Shown piece by piece: positions 35,556-45,113 of a DNA stretch of 64,000 nt (positions are counted from its first letter, which is position 1; every line of letters starts with the position of its first letter). A program made the translations under genes and the position numbers. The notes under the pieces were generated by a model that worked only from the letters and a program-made list of their open reading frames with translations, did no database searches and was not told the DNA's origin. The stretch is from Heliorestis convoluta (GTDB lineage: Bacteria > Bacillota > Desulfitobacteriia > Heliobacteriales > Heliobacteriaceae), in NCBI RefSeq assembly GCF_009649955.1, contig NZ_CP045875.1, positions 2,275,501 to 2,339,500 of the forward strand, given 5' to 3'.

Positions 35556-36857
35556 TTAATCTTTGGGTCTGTTGTCAATAATTCTCTTGGATTTTCCTGT
35601 TGTTCTTTCTAGGGACCGTGGCTCTACCAGACGTACTTTGGCTGTTATTGATAATACACTTTTCAGTTGCTGATGGATTGTTTTGGTGAGAGACTCCAAC
35701 TCACGATATCGGTCTTGGAAGTACTCTTCGGCCAATTCAACATGCACTTCTAAGGTATCCATGTAGCCTTGTCTATCCACGACCAGTTGATAGTAAGGCG
35801 CTACACCTTCCGTCTCCATAAGTACGCTCTCGATTTGTGAAGGAAAGACATTGACGCCTCGAATGATTAACATATCATCGGTTCGGCCTGTCACACGGCG
35901 CATCCTAACGGTACTGCGGCCACAACTGCAAGCATCAGCGGTGAGCATACTGATATCTTTGGTCCGATATCGGATGACGGGAAAACCTTCTTTGGTTAAA
36001 GTGGTAAAGACAAGCTCTCCTTCTTCTCCATACCCTTTCGGTTCTCCTGTATCAGGATCGATCACTTCGACGAAAAAGTGATCTTCTTGAATATGTAGAC
36101 CATCGCCAACAATACATTCACCGGCCACGCCTGGCCCCATAAGCTCTGTTAAGCCATAATTATCACTGGCACGAAGAGACCAATCTTTTTCCAACTGTCG
36201 ACGTACGCCTTCTGACCAAGGCTCAGAACCAAAAAGGCCGATGCGCAAAGGCAATGCTGCCGGATCAAGGCCCATCGTTCTTGCTTCTTCCGCCATGTGA
36301 AGAGCATAGCTCGGCGTGCAAACGAGTACCGTCGTTTCAAAGTCCTGCATGAGCATGAGCTGCTTTTGCGTGTTACCACCCGATGCTGGCACAATGGTAC
36401 AGCCCACTTTTTCTAAGCCATAGTGAAGCCCAAATCCTCCGGTAAAAAGACCGTAGTTAAAAGCAATTTGTGCTGTATCTTCACCAGTAACGCCTGCCAT
36501 GGTCACAACGCGGGCTACCATTTCCGACCAGTTTTCTAAGTCTTTCTTGGTATATCCACCGACTACAGGCTTGCCTGTTGTTCCAGAAGAAGCATGGAGA
36601 CGGACAAGCTCTTTTTTCGGCACTGCAAAAAGTCCAAAAGGGTAGTTATCTCGCAAATCATGCTTTGTGGTAAAAGGAAAGCGGCCTATATCTTCTATGC
36701 TTTTTAGATCATCGGGATGTACACCGGCTTCATCAAACCGACGGCGATAATGCGGTACTTTCTTATAGACCCTCTGTAACGTTTCTTTCAACCGCTGTAG
36801 CTGTAATCGCTGCAAGGCCTCCCGCTCCATACATTCGGCCTCGGCGTTCCATATCAC
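35556..36857 (-). CDS. paaK: Phenylacetate-CoA ligase
   Basis: 433 residues, a normal length for PaaK. ATP-binding motif '[12 protein letters not shown]' and the adenylate-forming motifs '[15 protein letters not shown]' and 'YRTKDISML' are intact. It activates aryl-acetates to CoA thioesters and is often coupled with IorAB, where it takes the reverse direction to conserve energy as ATP. It starts at a GTG overlapping the stop of the permease gene by 4 nt, so translation is coupled. Confidence 0.93.
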   Translation of the reverse strand: MIWNAEAECMEREALQRLQLQRLKETLQRVYKKVPHYRRRFDEAGVHPDDLKSIEDIGRFPFTTKHDLRDNYPFGLFAVPKKELVRLHASSGTTGKPVVGGYTKKDLENWSEMVARVVTMAGVTGEDTAQIAFNYGLFTGGFGLHYGLEKVGCTIVPASGGNTQKQLMLMQDFETTVLVCTPSYALHMAEEARTMGLDPAALPLRIGLFGSEPWSEGVRRQLEKDWSLRASDNYGLTELMGPGVAGECIVGDGLHIQEDHFFVEVIDPDTGEPKGYGEEGELVFTTLTKEGFPVIRYRTKDISMLTADACSCGRSTVRMRRVTGRTDDMLIIRGVNVFPSQIESVLMETEGVAPYYQLVVDRQGYMDTLEVHVELAEEYFQDRYRELESLTKTIHQQLKSVLSITAKVRLVEPRSLERTTGKSKRIIDNRPKD

Positions 36858-38404
36858 GTATTTATCTCCTCCCTTATGGACGACGGATTATATTGTTTGG
36901 ACTTTTCCTGCTCCTCCGTGCCAAAAGCCTGGTCCACTCTGTCTGTTGGTAGCGGTGCTGTTAAAAGACTTACAACAGGCACTACTAGCAGAGACGTTAG
37001 CATGGCCAGCGTTCCGACCAACGGCGTATCCAAGCGAATTTCGCCAATGGACGTGAAACCGAATAAAGGAGCAATAAAAGATAACCCCACGGAAATTGTT
37101 AGGCCTGTTAAAGCACCAGCCCAGGCGCCGGCCTTGGTCGTCTTGCGCCAAAAAAGACCGTATAGATAAGGCGCCAAGAAAGTTCCTGCTACTGTTCCCC
37201 AGGAGATGGCCATAAGATCTAAGATAATCGCTGGTTTGGCGATAGCAATAAGCAAGGATAAAAGAACAAAAATAATACAAAGGGCTCTCATTAATAAAAC
37301 GCCATACTTCTTGCCCCAATCAGGCTTAACGATACCAACAAAGTCTATGGCAATGGCAGAAGCTGATACGAGAACAAGCGAAGCAAGGCTTGACATAGAT
37401 GCAGAGAGAACGAGCAAGAGAATAATCGTAAGTCCAAAGAGTGGCAACGTTTCTGTTAAAATCTGTGGAATGATTAAGTCTGGATTGGGTTGTCCATCAA
37501 GCAGTGGTAACTGTTCAAAAAAGAGCGGCGATAAAGCACCGATACCATAAGCACCTGCTCCAATTATGATACAAAAGACTGTCGATACCCAGGTCGCTCG
37601 ACTGATAGAAGCTTCATCTTTGATAGAGTAAAATTTTTGCACCATTTGTGGAAGTCCCCAGGTCCCTAGAGATGTGAGTAGCACCAAGGAAACGAGGGCT
37701 ATGATGGCAGGCAAAGAAGTAGGTGCTGCTAATGCAAGAGCTGGATTTACGGCATCTAGTCGAACAATTGCTTCTGACAGGCCGCCCACTTTTTCATGAC
37801 TGAAGACGAAAAAGAGCATCATAGCCACACCGAAGAGCATGACAATCCCCTGTATAAAGTCTGTAATAGCCACCGCAAGATAGCCACCCATGACGAGAAA
37901 AAGCGCTGTAAGACCGGCCATCATAATGTTGGCCATGAGGTATTCCATGCCTAAAACTTCCTGAAATAGATAGCTTAATCCCATGTAAACTGAAGCAGAG
38001 TAAGGAACTAAGAAGATAAAGATGATTAAAGCACTATAGAGCTTTAAGTTTCTACTTCCATAGCGAGCTTCTAAAAATTCTGGCATTGTGCGAGCATTCA
38101 AACGCACAGTCATTCGACGCGTTCTTTTTGCTAGAATCCACCAGGCTAACAGGGAACCGATCAAAGCATTGCCTACGGCAATCCAAAGCGCGGATAGTCC
38201 AAAGCCCCAGCCGACCTTTCCAGCATACCCAATAAAAAGGACAGCCGAAAAATAGGTCGTGCCGAAAGCAAAAGCTGACATCCACGGACCTACATTACGA
38301 TTGCCCAAGAAAAAATCGTTTACAGTCTTTGTTTTGCGCATGGCGATATAGCCACTGCCTAATAAGAGGGCTACAAAAAGCCCCAGCATAAGCCATTGAA
38401 TCAT
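36854..38404 (-). CDS. Sodium:solute symporter (SSS family)
   Basis: 516 residues with about thirteen membrane helices. Typical SSS motifs: '[33 protein letters not shown]', '[15 protein letters not shown]' and '[25 protein letters not shown]'. The C-terminus has an '[19 protein letters not shown]' segment. The transported substrate is probably an aryl-acid or 2-oxoacid because it leads the paaK-iorAB operon, but this is inferred; PutP/PanF-like substrates are possible. AGGAGG-type site and ATG start at 38404. Confidence 0.9.
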   Translation of the reverse strand: MIQWLMLGLFVALLLGSGYIAMRKTKTVNDFFLGNRNVGPWMSAFAFGTTYFSAVLFIGYAGKVGWGFGLSALWIAVGNALIGSLLAWWILAKRTRRMTVRLNARTMPEFLEARYGSRNLKLYSALIIFIFLVPYSASVYMGLSYLFQEVLGMEYLMANIMMAGLTALFLVMGGYLAVAITDFIQGIVMLFGVAMMLFFVFSHEKVGGLSEAIVRLDAVNPALALAAPTSLPAIIALVSLVLLTSLGTWGLPQMVQKFYSIKDEASISRATWVSTVFCIIIGAGAYGIGALSPLFFEQLPLLDGQPNPDLIIPQILTETLPLFGLTIILLLVLSASMSSLASLVLVSASAIAIDFVGIVKPDWGKKYGVLLMRALCIIFVLLSLLIAIAKPAIILDLMAISWGTVAGTFLAPYLYGLFWRKTTKAGAWAGALTGLTISVGLSFIAPLFGFTSIGEIRLDTPLVGTLAMLTSLLVVPVVSLLTAPLPTDRVDQAFGTEEQEKSKQYNPSSIREEINT

Positions 38405-38630
38405 ATTCTACCATCCTCCCATTCTACAGAACCATTGAGCCCAGGCACCGTACTACATCTTCTCTTCCTTTGGTTGCAGTTCCTTCCTATTACGAGTAAC
38501 TGAGGACCTTGGTTAAACCTTATCTTTTTTTCCAACATTCTGTTTTTGAATACTCTGAAAAGCACTACAGATATATTATTCAAAAAATGCACTTTCGTCT
38601 AGTGATAATATAATTTTTTGTAGAAAAAAA

Positions 38631-38668
38631 GCAAGTGCACCTAACAATACATCGTTAGGTGCACTTGC
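38631..38668 (-). terminator. Terminator of the ferredoxin genes
   Basis: GCAAGTGCACCTAAC pairs with GTTAGGTGCACTTGC, 8-nt loop, about 20 nt past the stop of the first ferredoxin gene. Confidence 0.8.
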
Positions 38669-38684
38669 AAAAGGTTGTTTTCGC

Positions 38685-38846
38685 TTAGCCTTCAATAGCG
38701 CCAACAGGACATACGTCTGCGCAAACGCCACAGTCTACACAGTCATCATTGATTTTGTAAGGGTTGCCAGCAACGATTGCGTTAACGTAACAGGAGTCAA
38801 CACATTGTCCGCAAGCTGTGCAAGCGCTAGAAATCTTATGTGCCAT
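38685..38846 (-). CDS. 2[4Fe-4S] ferredoxin, probable reaction-centre PshB type
   Basis: 53 residues with two CxxCxxCxxxC cluster motifs: 'CTACGQCVDSC' and 'CVDCGVCADVC', the classic 8Fe-8S ferredoxin fold. The first motif is followed by Tyr rather than Pro. A closely related 54-aa copy lies 60 bp upstream. Heliobacteria have two adjacent ferredoxin genes of this size, pshBI and pshBII, which carry the FA and FB clusters of the type I homodimeric reaction centre, so this pair may be them. Standard clostridial-type ferredoxins would look similar. GCAGGTGA ribosome site. Confidence 0.85.
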   Translation of the reverse strand: MAHKISSACTACGQCVDSCYVNAIVAGNPYKINDDCVDCGVCADVCPVGAIEG

Positions 38847-38906
38847 TCTTCTTTTCACCTGCCTTTTCAGGGTAATTCATAAGTACGTAGACAGTTCATA
38901 AAAAGG

Positions 38907-39071
38907 TTAGCCTGCACTGATTGCACCAGCAGGGCAAGTGTCTTCGCAAGATCCGCAATCGATACAAGTATCCTCAATGGTATAAGGGTTTCCTTCTTTG
39001 ATAGCATCGACTGGACAAGAATCCAAACAAGCACCACAGGAAACGCAAGCATCAGAAATTGTATAAGCCAT
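38907..39071 (-). CDS. 2[4Fe-4S] ferredoxin, second copy
   Basis: 54 residues with '[12 protein letters not shown]' and '[12 protein letters not shown]'. It is the upstream partner of the gene at 38685 in tandem, about 55-60% identical to it. It is the more canonical of the two because both motifs end in proline. GGGAGGTGA lies 10 nt before the ATG. The two products would bind as interchangeable FA/FB proteins if the PshB assignment is right; soluble electron carriers for IorAB or nitrogenase are alternatives. Confidence 0.85.
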   Translation of the reverse strand: MAYTISDACVSCGACLDSCPVDAIKEGNPYTIEDTCIDCGSCEDTCPAGAISAG

Positions 39072-39162
39072 TAACTCGATTCACCTCCCAGTACTTCGTA
39101 GGACAGTGCATCTTTACAATATCATGGAAATACAAAAGCTTCAATATATAAATTACGTAAAA

Positions 39163-40540
39163 TTATAAATTTAATCTTTGTTGCACTGATTGAATTGCTT
39201 TTTGCACAGCTTCTACAGCCGGTCCCCCCGGTACTTTGCGATCATTCACACAACGAGCCACGTCAATGGCTTCAAATACGTCTTCTTCAAAAACGGGAGA
39301 GCATCTCTGGTAATCTTCAAGAGAGAGCTCATCAAGAGAAAGACCTTTTTCCAGGCACAAGAAAACCATCTTACCCACAATTTCATGAGCTTCTCGGAAA
39401 GAGAGGCCTTTTTTCACGAGATAGTCGCTACATCGGTAGCATTGGTAAAGCCACCTTTTGCGCCTTCTTTCATCTGGTCTTTCCGTACTGTCATCGTCGC
39501 GATCATGGGGGTAAAGGCGGTAAGGCATCCTTTCACGGTGTCAATGGCATCAAAGAGCGATTCTTTATCTTCTTGCATGTCTTTGTTATAGGCTAGTGGC
39601 AAAGCTTTCATGACCGTCAGCAATGCCATTAAAGAGCCGTAGACTCGACCTGTTTTTCCACGAATTAACTCTGCCACATCCGGATTTTTCTTTTGTGGCA
39701 TCATAGAGCTACCGGTCGAGTAGGCATCATCAAGCTCGATAAAAGAAAATTCTTGGCTGCTCCAAAGGATAATTTCTTCACAAAAGCGAGACAAATGCAT
39801 CATGATCATGGAGGCGGCACTGCAAAATTCAATGGCAAAGTCACGATCAGAAACAGCATCTAAGCTGTTTTCTGTAATGCCATCAAAAAGAAGCTCCTCG
39901 GCAACACCTTCACGGTCCAGGGAAAAGGTAGTACCTGCCAAGCACCGGAGCCAAGAGGAGAAAGGTTCATCCGGCGAGCACAGTCTTTTAATCTACCCAG
40001 GTCACGTTCAAACATCTGTACATAAGCAAGCAAATGATGGGCCAATGTTATCGGTTGCGCTTTTTGCAGATGGGTATAGCCTGGCATAATAGTATCGATA
40101 TTCTCTTCTGCTCGTTCTAAAAGCGTTTTGATCAAGCTTTGAAGAAGAATCATTGTTTCTTCGATTTCGTCGCGAAGATAAAGTCGTATATCTAATGCCA
40201 CTTGGTCATTGCGACTGCGACCAGTGTGCAATTTCTTACCAACTTCTCCTACTCTCTCTGTGAGCAGTTTTTCTATATTCATGTGAATATCTTCAGCAGC
40301 TACGTCAAATTCAACGGTACCTGCATCAATATCAGCTAGAATGGCACCTAGACCTTCGAGAATCTTGTTCGCATCTTCTAGCGTAATAATCCCTTGCCGA
40401 CCTAGCATTCTCGCATGGGCCATAGAGCCTTTGATATCTTGACGGTACAGACGCTGATCAAAGCGAATGGAAGAATGAAAATCTTCTACCACTTTGTCTG
40501 TCCCTTTCTGAAAACGACCACCCCAGAGTTTTTCTGTCAC
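39163..40540 (-). pseudogene. argH: Argininosuccinate lyase with two frameshifts
   Basis: Three overlapping frames cover all of ArgH. The first part ends in '...[12 protein letters not shown]', the second runs '[12 protein letters not shown]...[10 protein letters not shown]', and the third '[18 protein letters not shown]...QSVQQRLNL'. Adding one T to a T run near 39941-39946 and one G near 39421-39424 (minus-strand reading) rejoins a full-length enzyme of about 458 residues. Signature '[12 protein letters not shown]' is intact. The start is a GTG with AAGGAGG 9 nt upstream. It would split argininosuccinate to arginine and fumarate. No other arg genes are next to it. Confidence 0.92.
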
Positions 40541-40697
40541 AAAAAACTGCCTCCTTGAGCGAAACTTTCTCTGCCTTTTATGTGTCTAAGATCGTAATAG
40601 ACATTGAGAACCAGACAAGGCAGTATTTTGAATCTTTATTCTCTATCACTCTTATTGTACCTTATTCTTTCATGAATAGGAAGAGAGGTGAAGCCGA

Positions 40698-40808
40698 TTG
40701 AAATCCTTATGCAATAAGTTAAAGCTATCTTATCATGAAAGGGAGCTCTTGTCCCTTATGATTTTATTTATCATCGCGCTGGGGTTGGCGGCCTTCACCC
40801 ATGTATAA
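40698..40808 (+). CDS. Small single-pass membrane protein, 36 aa
   Basis: A TTG start has GAGAGGTG 8 nt upstream. The product is a charged N-terminus (MKSLCNKLKLSYHEREL) followed by one membrane helix (LSLMILFIIALGLAAFTHV). No family is recognised. It is the first plus-strand gene after the long leftward block. Confidence 0.5.
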   Translation: MKSLCNKLKLSYHERELLSLMILFIIALGLAAFTHV

Positions 40809-40854
40809 ACAGATGACTTGATAAGCACTCTAAGCATAAAAAGGAGTGCTTTCT

Positions 40855-40995
40855 ATGAGTGATTCTGCCAATATAGTTCCAACATTGTCCAGCGAGGTAT
40901 CTTCTATACCAGAAACCGAATCTAAGCAAGAAATGGTCGTTCTTCTCGACGATGGTACCATTTTCCCTTTATCAACCGAAGAGCCTCCTTACTAA
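40855..40995 (+). CDS. Hypothetical small protein, 46 aa
   Basis: AGGAG lies 7-9 nt before the ATG. The product is serine/proline/glutamate-rich (MSDSANIVPTLSSEVSSIPE...) and ends in 'TIFPLSTEEPPY'. No domain is visible. Its last 8 codons form one arm of a perfect 21-bp hairpin. Confidence 0.5.
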   Translation: MSDSANIVPTLSSEVSSIPETESKQEMVVLLDDGTIFPLSTEEPPY

Positions 40996-41018
40996 AGGTA
41001 AGGAGGCTCTTCGGTTGA
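40972..41018 (+). terminator. Perfect 21-bp hairpin overlapping a gene end
   Basis: Bases 40972-40992 pair without mismatch with 40998-41018 across a 5-nt loop that contains the TAA stop codon of the 46-aa gene. No T tract follows directly, so it may be a processing or stability hairpin rather than a classical terminator. Confidence 0.6.
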
Positions 41019-41112
41019 TTGGTAATCTTTTTGTTTGCCAACTTGATCAATAAAAGGATTTAGACTTGATTTTTCTGTATCAAAAGGTACAATCAAGTGG
41101 GAGGTGGTCTCT

Positions 41113-41456
41113 TTGATCAACATATCCGAAATTGCTCGAGATAAGTTAAAAGAGTTGATGCTGAAAATAATGCGCCTCATATCCGTATCTATGCACTTGA
41201 CCGTACTCACTCTGCTTATGAGTTGGCTTTTGAGTGGAGCCCTAAAAAGAGCGACCTTGTAGTTGAAGTACAGGGTATCTCTTTTGTAGCCGATGATGTT
41301 ACGAAAGATTATCTTCAAGGCCTGACTGTAGATTATGAGGAGAGCGATGATGAAGTAGGCTTTGTTGTGCGCTCTTCTTTTAACACAGGTTGTGGAGCTT
41401 TGGCTTGTGATCACGGTTTTGGAACCTGTAGTGGCGATGGAGAATGTAAAAATTAG
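41113..41456 (+). pseudogene. HesB-like protein gene with one frameshift
   Basis: A TTG start with GGGAGGTGG upstream opens 'MINISEIARDKLKELMLK', which is out of frame with the rest, 'RIYALDRTHSAYELAFEWSPKKSDLVVEVQGISFVADDVTKDYLQGLTVDY...NTGCGALACDHGFGTCSGDGEC'. One extra A in the A run at 41164-41167 would rejoin them to a product of about 114 residues. It resembles HesB/IscA-like domain proteins, with cysteines in the C-terminal tail that could hold iron or an Fe-S cluster. A terminator follows. Confidence 0.7.
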
Positions 41457-41469
41457 TTTATCAAAGAGA

Positions 41470-41497
41470 AAGCCGACTGAAAAAAGTCGGCTTTTTT
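41470..41497 (+). terminator. Terminator after the HesB-like gene
   Basis: AAGCCGACT pairs with AGTCGGCTT, followed by six Ts. Confidence 0.85.
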
Positions 41498-41581
41498 CTT
41501 TTCTTGTAGAATAATTTCTTTGCCTCTATAACAAATTAAGAATGGCTAACGTTCAATAGAAGTTGATAAGGAGGTACTACC

Positions 41582-41782
41582 ATGCCAGATGTAAATTGTA
41601 CTGTAAACACCTGTCACTATTGGCAAAATGGAAACTTGTGTACAGCAAAGCAAATTGTAGTCCAAAACGACCAACAAGGCGGCTTTTCACCGAGTTCTAG
41701 TCTGAACCAGTTGGCAGCTACACCAGCTAGCAACACTGACGAAACTTGCTGCCAAACATTTAAAAACAAAAATTCCCAGTAA
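41582..41782 (+). CDS. DUF1540 domain protein, second copy
   Basis: 66 residues: 'VNCTVNTCHYWQNGNLCTAKQIVV' and a C-terminal 'ETCCQTF' cysteine group. It shares the spacing and key cysteines of the copy at 24835, and ends shortly after the CC motif, which is the canonical DUF1540 length. AAGGAGG lies 7 nt before the ATG. Probably metal-binding; no function is known. Confidence 0.85.
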   Translation: MPDVNCTVNTCHYWQNGNLCTAKQIVVQNDQQGGFSPSSSLNQLAATPASNTDETCCQTFKNKNSQ

Positions 41783-41860
41783 TTGGTTTTCACCCTTGTA
41801 AGCTTACAATACTTTTTGCTTTTTATTAAGTTATAAATGAAAAGTGTGTTACTTTTTACC

Positions 41861-42283
41861 TTATTTTTCTTTATCGAAGCATTCTGCAAACCATTGCAAT
41901 GCTTCGATAAATTTTTCTGCCTTTTCTGGCTCATGGCGTATCTGTTCACGAATTAAGAGCAAAGCCGATTCACTTACATTTGATAAAAGTTTTTCTCCTT
42001 CTGAAGATAGCGCAATTACCCATTCACGCTGGTCCACAGGGCTTTGAGTCCTTGTAATGAGCCCTTTTTGCTCTAAATCTTTCAGGGCTGTAGACAGTGC
42101 ACCTTGTGTAAGATGAAACAGTTTACGCATGTCTTTTTGTAGCGCCAGTCCACGGTGATTGATATGGTGAATCAATAAAAACTGTGTGTGAGTCAGAGGC
42201 GTTTTCTGGCTCATTTTTGACATGGTTCGCATCATTGTTTCATAGAAGTCGTGAAGGGCATATTGAAAATCTCTTTCCAGCAT
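41861..42283 (-). CDS. MarR-family transcriptional regulator
   Basis: 140 residues with a winged helix-turn-helix ('LTHTQFLLIHHINHRG...RKLFHLTQGALSTALKDLEQKGLITRTQSPVDQREWVIALSSEGEKLL'), the standard MarR core including the Asp-Arg wing (DQRE). It is read towards the left and is divergent from the trehalose genes, so it may regulate those or itself; its ligand is unknown. Confidence 0.88.
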   Translation of the reverse strand: MLERDFQYALHDFYETMMRTMSKMSQKTPLTHTQFLLIHHINHRGLALQKDMRKLFHLTQGALSTALKDLEQKGLITRTQSPVDQREWVIALSSEGEKLLSNVSESALLLIREQIRHEPEKAEKFIEALQWFAECFDKEK

Positions 42284-42802
42284 AATGGAAGCACCTGCCT
42301 TTATTCATCCTCTTATTTATTCATCTTGAGTAATAATTCATAATTTTTGCATCTTTCATTGTAACATATAAAGACTCTAAAAGCATCGACTTGGTAGAAA
42401 GAGCTCTAGAAGAAAGCTTGAAAGTTCAAAGTATAACAAGCGGAATTCTTTTTTTATTGAGATATTTTATTGCAAACTCCTTTTTGGATAAAAAATGTTT
42501 TTTCAGTCAATCCATCCAATTGGAATCTTTAAGAATCACTAAGGTTGACAATTTCTTTTTGGCTATGAAATAATTATTATACTTTATCACCTAAATCTTC
42601 CGCAATGTGGTTTCTAAAATATTGTTTCCTTTTTTGTCTTCCATGTGTCTCATTACAGGCTTATTTATTTATTTTTGTATTTATTGATTATTGTTATTTC
42701 GTATCGCAAATTGTTTTTAATTTCAATGGACTCTGTGAAAGAAAGATAGCAACTTAGAAAGGATTGGTGATAGAGCCCTATTCGGAAAAGGAGGAGCTGT
42801 AT
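42284..42802. other. AT-rich intergenic region before otsA
   Basis: 519 nt with no convincing gene. A 60-codon plus-strand frame (42391-42573) has no ribosome site and biased composition. A TTGACA at 42544-42549 followed by AT-rich sequence may be part of a promoter for the trehalose genes, but I see no clean -10 at 17 nt. Confidence 0.4.
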
Positions 42803-44296
42803 ATGGGATTGCTTAAGCCACTATCCAACTTAGATAGGCGATTGGTAGTTGTCTCCAATCGGGGACCTTTTACTTTGAAGGACAGCGATAAAGGAACCGA
42901 TATTGTTCCTTCCGTAAGTGGTCTTGTCTCAGCACTTACCCCTATTATCAATCAAGAAGGGGGTGCTTGGGTTGGTTGGGGTGGTCGCTTAGGTAAGCCA
43001 GAAGACGTCTTTGGGAGAACCCTTCCTATTACAAATCGTAACAATGCTTTCTTTCATGAAGTCATTCTTACACAAGAAGAAGTAGAGGCCTTTTATGAAG
43101 GCTTGTCAAACAGTTGCCTCTGGCCCCTGTGCCATAACTTTGTAGAAAAGTCAATTTTCGATATAGAGCAGTGGACCAACTATCGCAGCGTCAATGCAAA
43201 ATATGCCAAGACTTTACTGCGCAAAAGCAACTCTCGTGATTTAATTTGGATTCATGATTATCATCTAGCACTCGTTCCCACCTTTGTTCGAGCTGAAAGG
43301 CCACAAGCCCAGCTATCTTTGTTTTGGCACATTCCTTTCCCAGCACCTGAGATTTTTGCAACTTTGCCCTGGTCGAGAGAATTACTGCGTGGAATGCTCA
43401 ATTGTAATCTTATTGCCTTTCACACGGAAAGTTATGTGCGAAATTTCCTAATTACGGTGGAAGAGTTGCTTGATGCCAAAGTAGATCATTTGACAGGTTC
43501 CGTCTTTTGGATGGGGCGCAAAGTAAAGGTGGCTGCCTTTCCAATTGGCGTTGACTGGAAAGAGTTTGAGGCCTTCGCGACGAAGCCAGAAATTCGTCAG
43601 AAAGCACAGCAGTTAAAGCAAGCCGCTGGTGGGGATTACTTGATTCTCGGTGTAGATCGACTTGATTATACCAAAGGCATTCCAGAGCGCTTAAAAGCCA
43701 TGGAGTGGCTCTTCGAAAACTACCCTGAGTACAGACGTAAAGTTACTTTTATTCAAATAGCCGTTCCCAGTCGCACCCAAGTTACAGCCTATCAGGATTT
43801 ACGCCGAGAAGTAGAAGAAAGCGTAGGAAGAATCAACGGACGCTTTACAGAAGATCACCATATTCCGATTCGCTATCTTTTTAAGCCTTTACGCAAAGAC
43901 CATCTGGTAGCTCACTATCTTGCAGCTGATATGTGCCTGGTAACACCGCTGCGCGATGGCTTGAATTTGGTGGCCAAAGAGTATATAGCCACCAATGGTA
44001 ATTATTCTGGCACCTTGCTGTTAAGTCCTTTTGCCGGTGCTGCCAACCAGTTAAAAGAGGCTTTACAAGCCAATCCTTATTCGCCCCAAGAAACGGCACA
44101 AAAGATTATCAAAGGGTTGCAAATGTCTGAAGGCGAAAAGAAAAGAAGGCTCCATAGCCTCTATAAAGGTGTAAAAGAGCAGGATATTACTTGGTGGTGG
44201 AAAGCCATTAAGCAGGCCTGGCTAACTGGATCTACCATAGCCGTTCCAAAAACGACAAAAGCAGAGGATCCGAAGCATGAGCCAACGATTAGCTAA
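42803..44296 (+). CDS. otsA: Trehalose-6-phosphate synthase
   Basis: 497 residues from the ATG at 42803, with AGGAGGAG 6 nt upstream (the frame is open for 13 codons before). GT20 motifs: 'SNRGPF', 'WVGWGG', 'IWIHDYHLALVP', 'FWHIPFPAPE', 'LGVDRLDYTKGIPERLKA' and 'VTPLRDGLNLVAKEYIA'. It transfers glucose from UDP-glucose to glucose-6-phosphate. It overlaps otsB by 20 nt. Confidence 0.95.
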   Translation: MGLLKPLSNLDRRLVVVSNRGPFTLKDSDKGTDIVPSVSGLVSALTPIINQEGGAWVGWGGRLGKPEDVFGRTLPITNRNNAFFHEVILTQEEVEAFYEGLSNSCLWPLCHNFVEKSIFDIEQWTNYRSVNAKYAKTLLRKSNSRDLIWIHDYHLALVPTFVRAERPQAQLSLFWHIPFPAPEIFATLPWSRELLRGMLNCNLIAFHTESYVRNFLITVEELLDAKVDHLTGSVFWMGRKVKVAAFPIGVDWKEFEAFATKPEIRQKAQQLKQAAGGDYLILGVDRLDYTKGIPERLKAMEWLFENYPEYRRKVTFIQIAVPSRTQVTAYQDLRREVEESVGRINGRFTEDHHIPIRYLFKPLRKDHLVAHYLAADMCLVTPLRDGLNLVAKEYIATNGNYSGTLLLSPFAGAANQLKEALQANPYSPQETAQKIIKGLQMSEGEKKRRLHSLYKGVKEQDITWWWKAIKQAWLTGSTIAVPKTTKAEDPKHEPTIS

Positions 44297-45113
44297 TCAA
44301 CCTTTACAGTCAGCACAGCAGCTCTGGGCCCAACTTGTCATTCAGGCAGAAGAACCTTTGCTTTTATTACTTGATTATGATGGCACCCTTGTACCGATCC
44401 AAGACAAACCAGACCTTGCTCGACCTTCTGCCCCTCTTTATGAAAGCCTTATAACTCTTTCGAAGCAACAAAATCTTATCATTGCTATTGTATCAGGACG
44501 AGATATTAGAGAGCTTAAAAGCTTTCTGGCCATAGAAGGGATTTACTACGTGGGAGGTCACGGCGCAGAAATGGAAGATCTTCATGGAAACCGATACAAT
44601 TTTGTCAACCAAAGAATAGAATGGATTGAGTCCTTAGCAGAAATTGCTTGCCAATGTATCGGCTCCCATGAAGGCTTTCTCCTAGAGAGAAAAAAAACTT
44701 CCTTTGCATTCCACTACCGTCTAGCCTGTCCATCAATTGCTTCTGTTGTCTTAGAACAATATCGTAAAAAGATCCAAAGAATACTTGAAATAGAGAAGCT
44801 AGAAATGGTAGAAGGTAAAAAAGTGATAGAAGTGCGCCCTGCTTACATCAACAAAGGAACTGCTGTATTACAACTTATGGATCGCTACTCCCAACATCGC
44901 CCTCTTTATATGGGTGACGACAAGACGGACGAAGATGCTTTTAAGGCAATTGCAGGCTATGGCTTTACCAGTTCTACTGTTCTCATATCCGAAAACCCAA
45001 AACCCTCGTATGCCTTTTACCGTATGAGAAACTCCCAGGAAGTAGTTCAATTCTTACAAATCCTTTCTATGAGGTGTAGTGATGGTTCAATTCAATCCGC
45101 CGTCCCCCCGTGA
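44277..45113 (+). CDS. otsB: Trehalose-6-phosphate phosphatase
   Basis: 278 residues, HAD superfamily: motif I 'LLLDYDGTLVPI' (nucleophile and acid Asp), 'IVSGRDI' (motif II) and 'YMGDDKTDEDAFKAI' (motif IV). It removes the phosphate made by OtsA. Start is ATG inside the end of otsA, with an AGAGGA site; it ends 30 nt past the start of the next gene, so all three are translationally linked. Confidence 0.94.
   Translation: MSQRLANQPLQSAQQLWAQLVIQAEEPLLLLLDYDGTLVPIQDKPDLARPSAPLYESLITLSKQQNLIIAIVSGRDIRELKSFLAIEGIYYVGGHGAEMEDLHGNRYNFVNQRIEWIESLAEIACQCIGSHEGFLLERKKTSFAFHYRLACPSIASVVLEQYRKKIQRILEIEKLEMVEGKKVIEVRPAYINKGTAVLQLMDRYSQHRPLYMGDDKTDEDAFKAIAGYGFTSSTVLISENPKPSYAFYRMRNSQEVVQFLQILSMRCSDGSIQSAVPP

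Noticed and set aside
42391-42573. 60-codon plus-strand frame before otsA
   Set aside because: No ribosome site, AT-biased composition, no recognisable motif.
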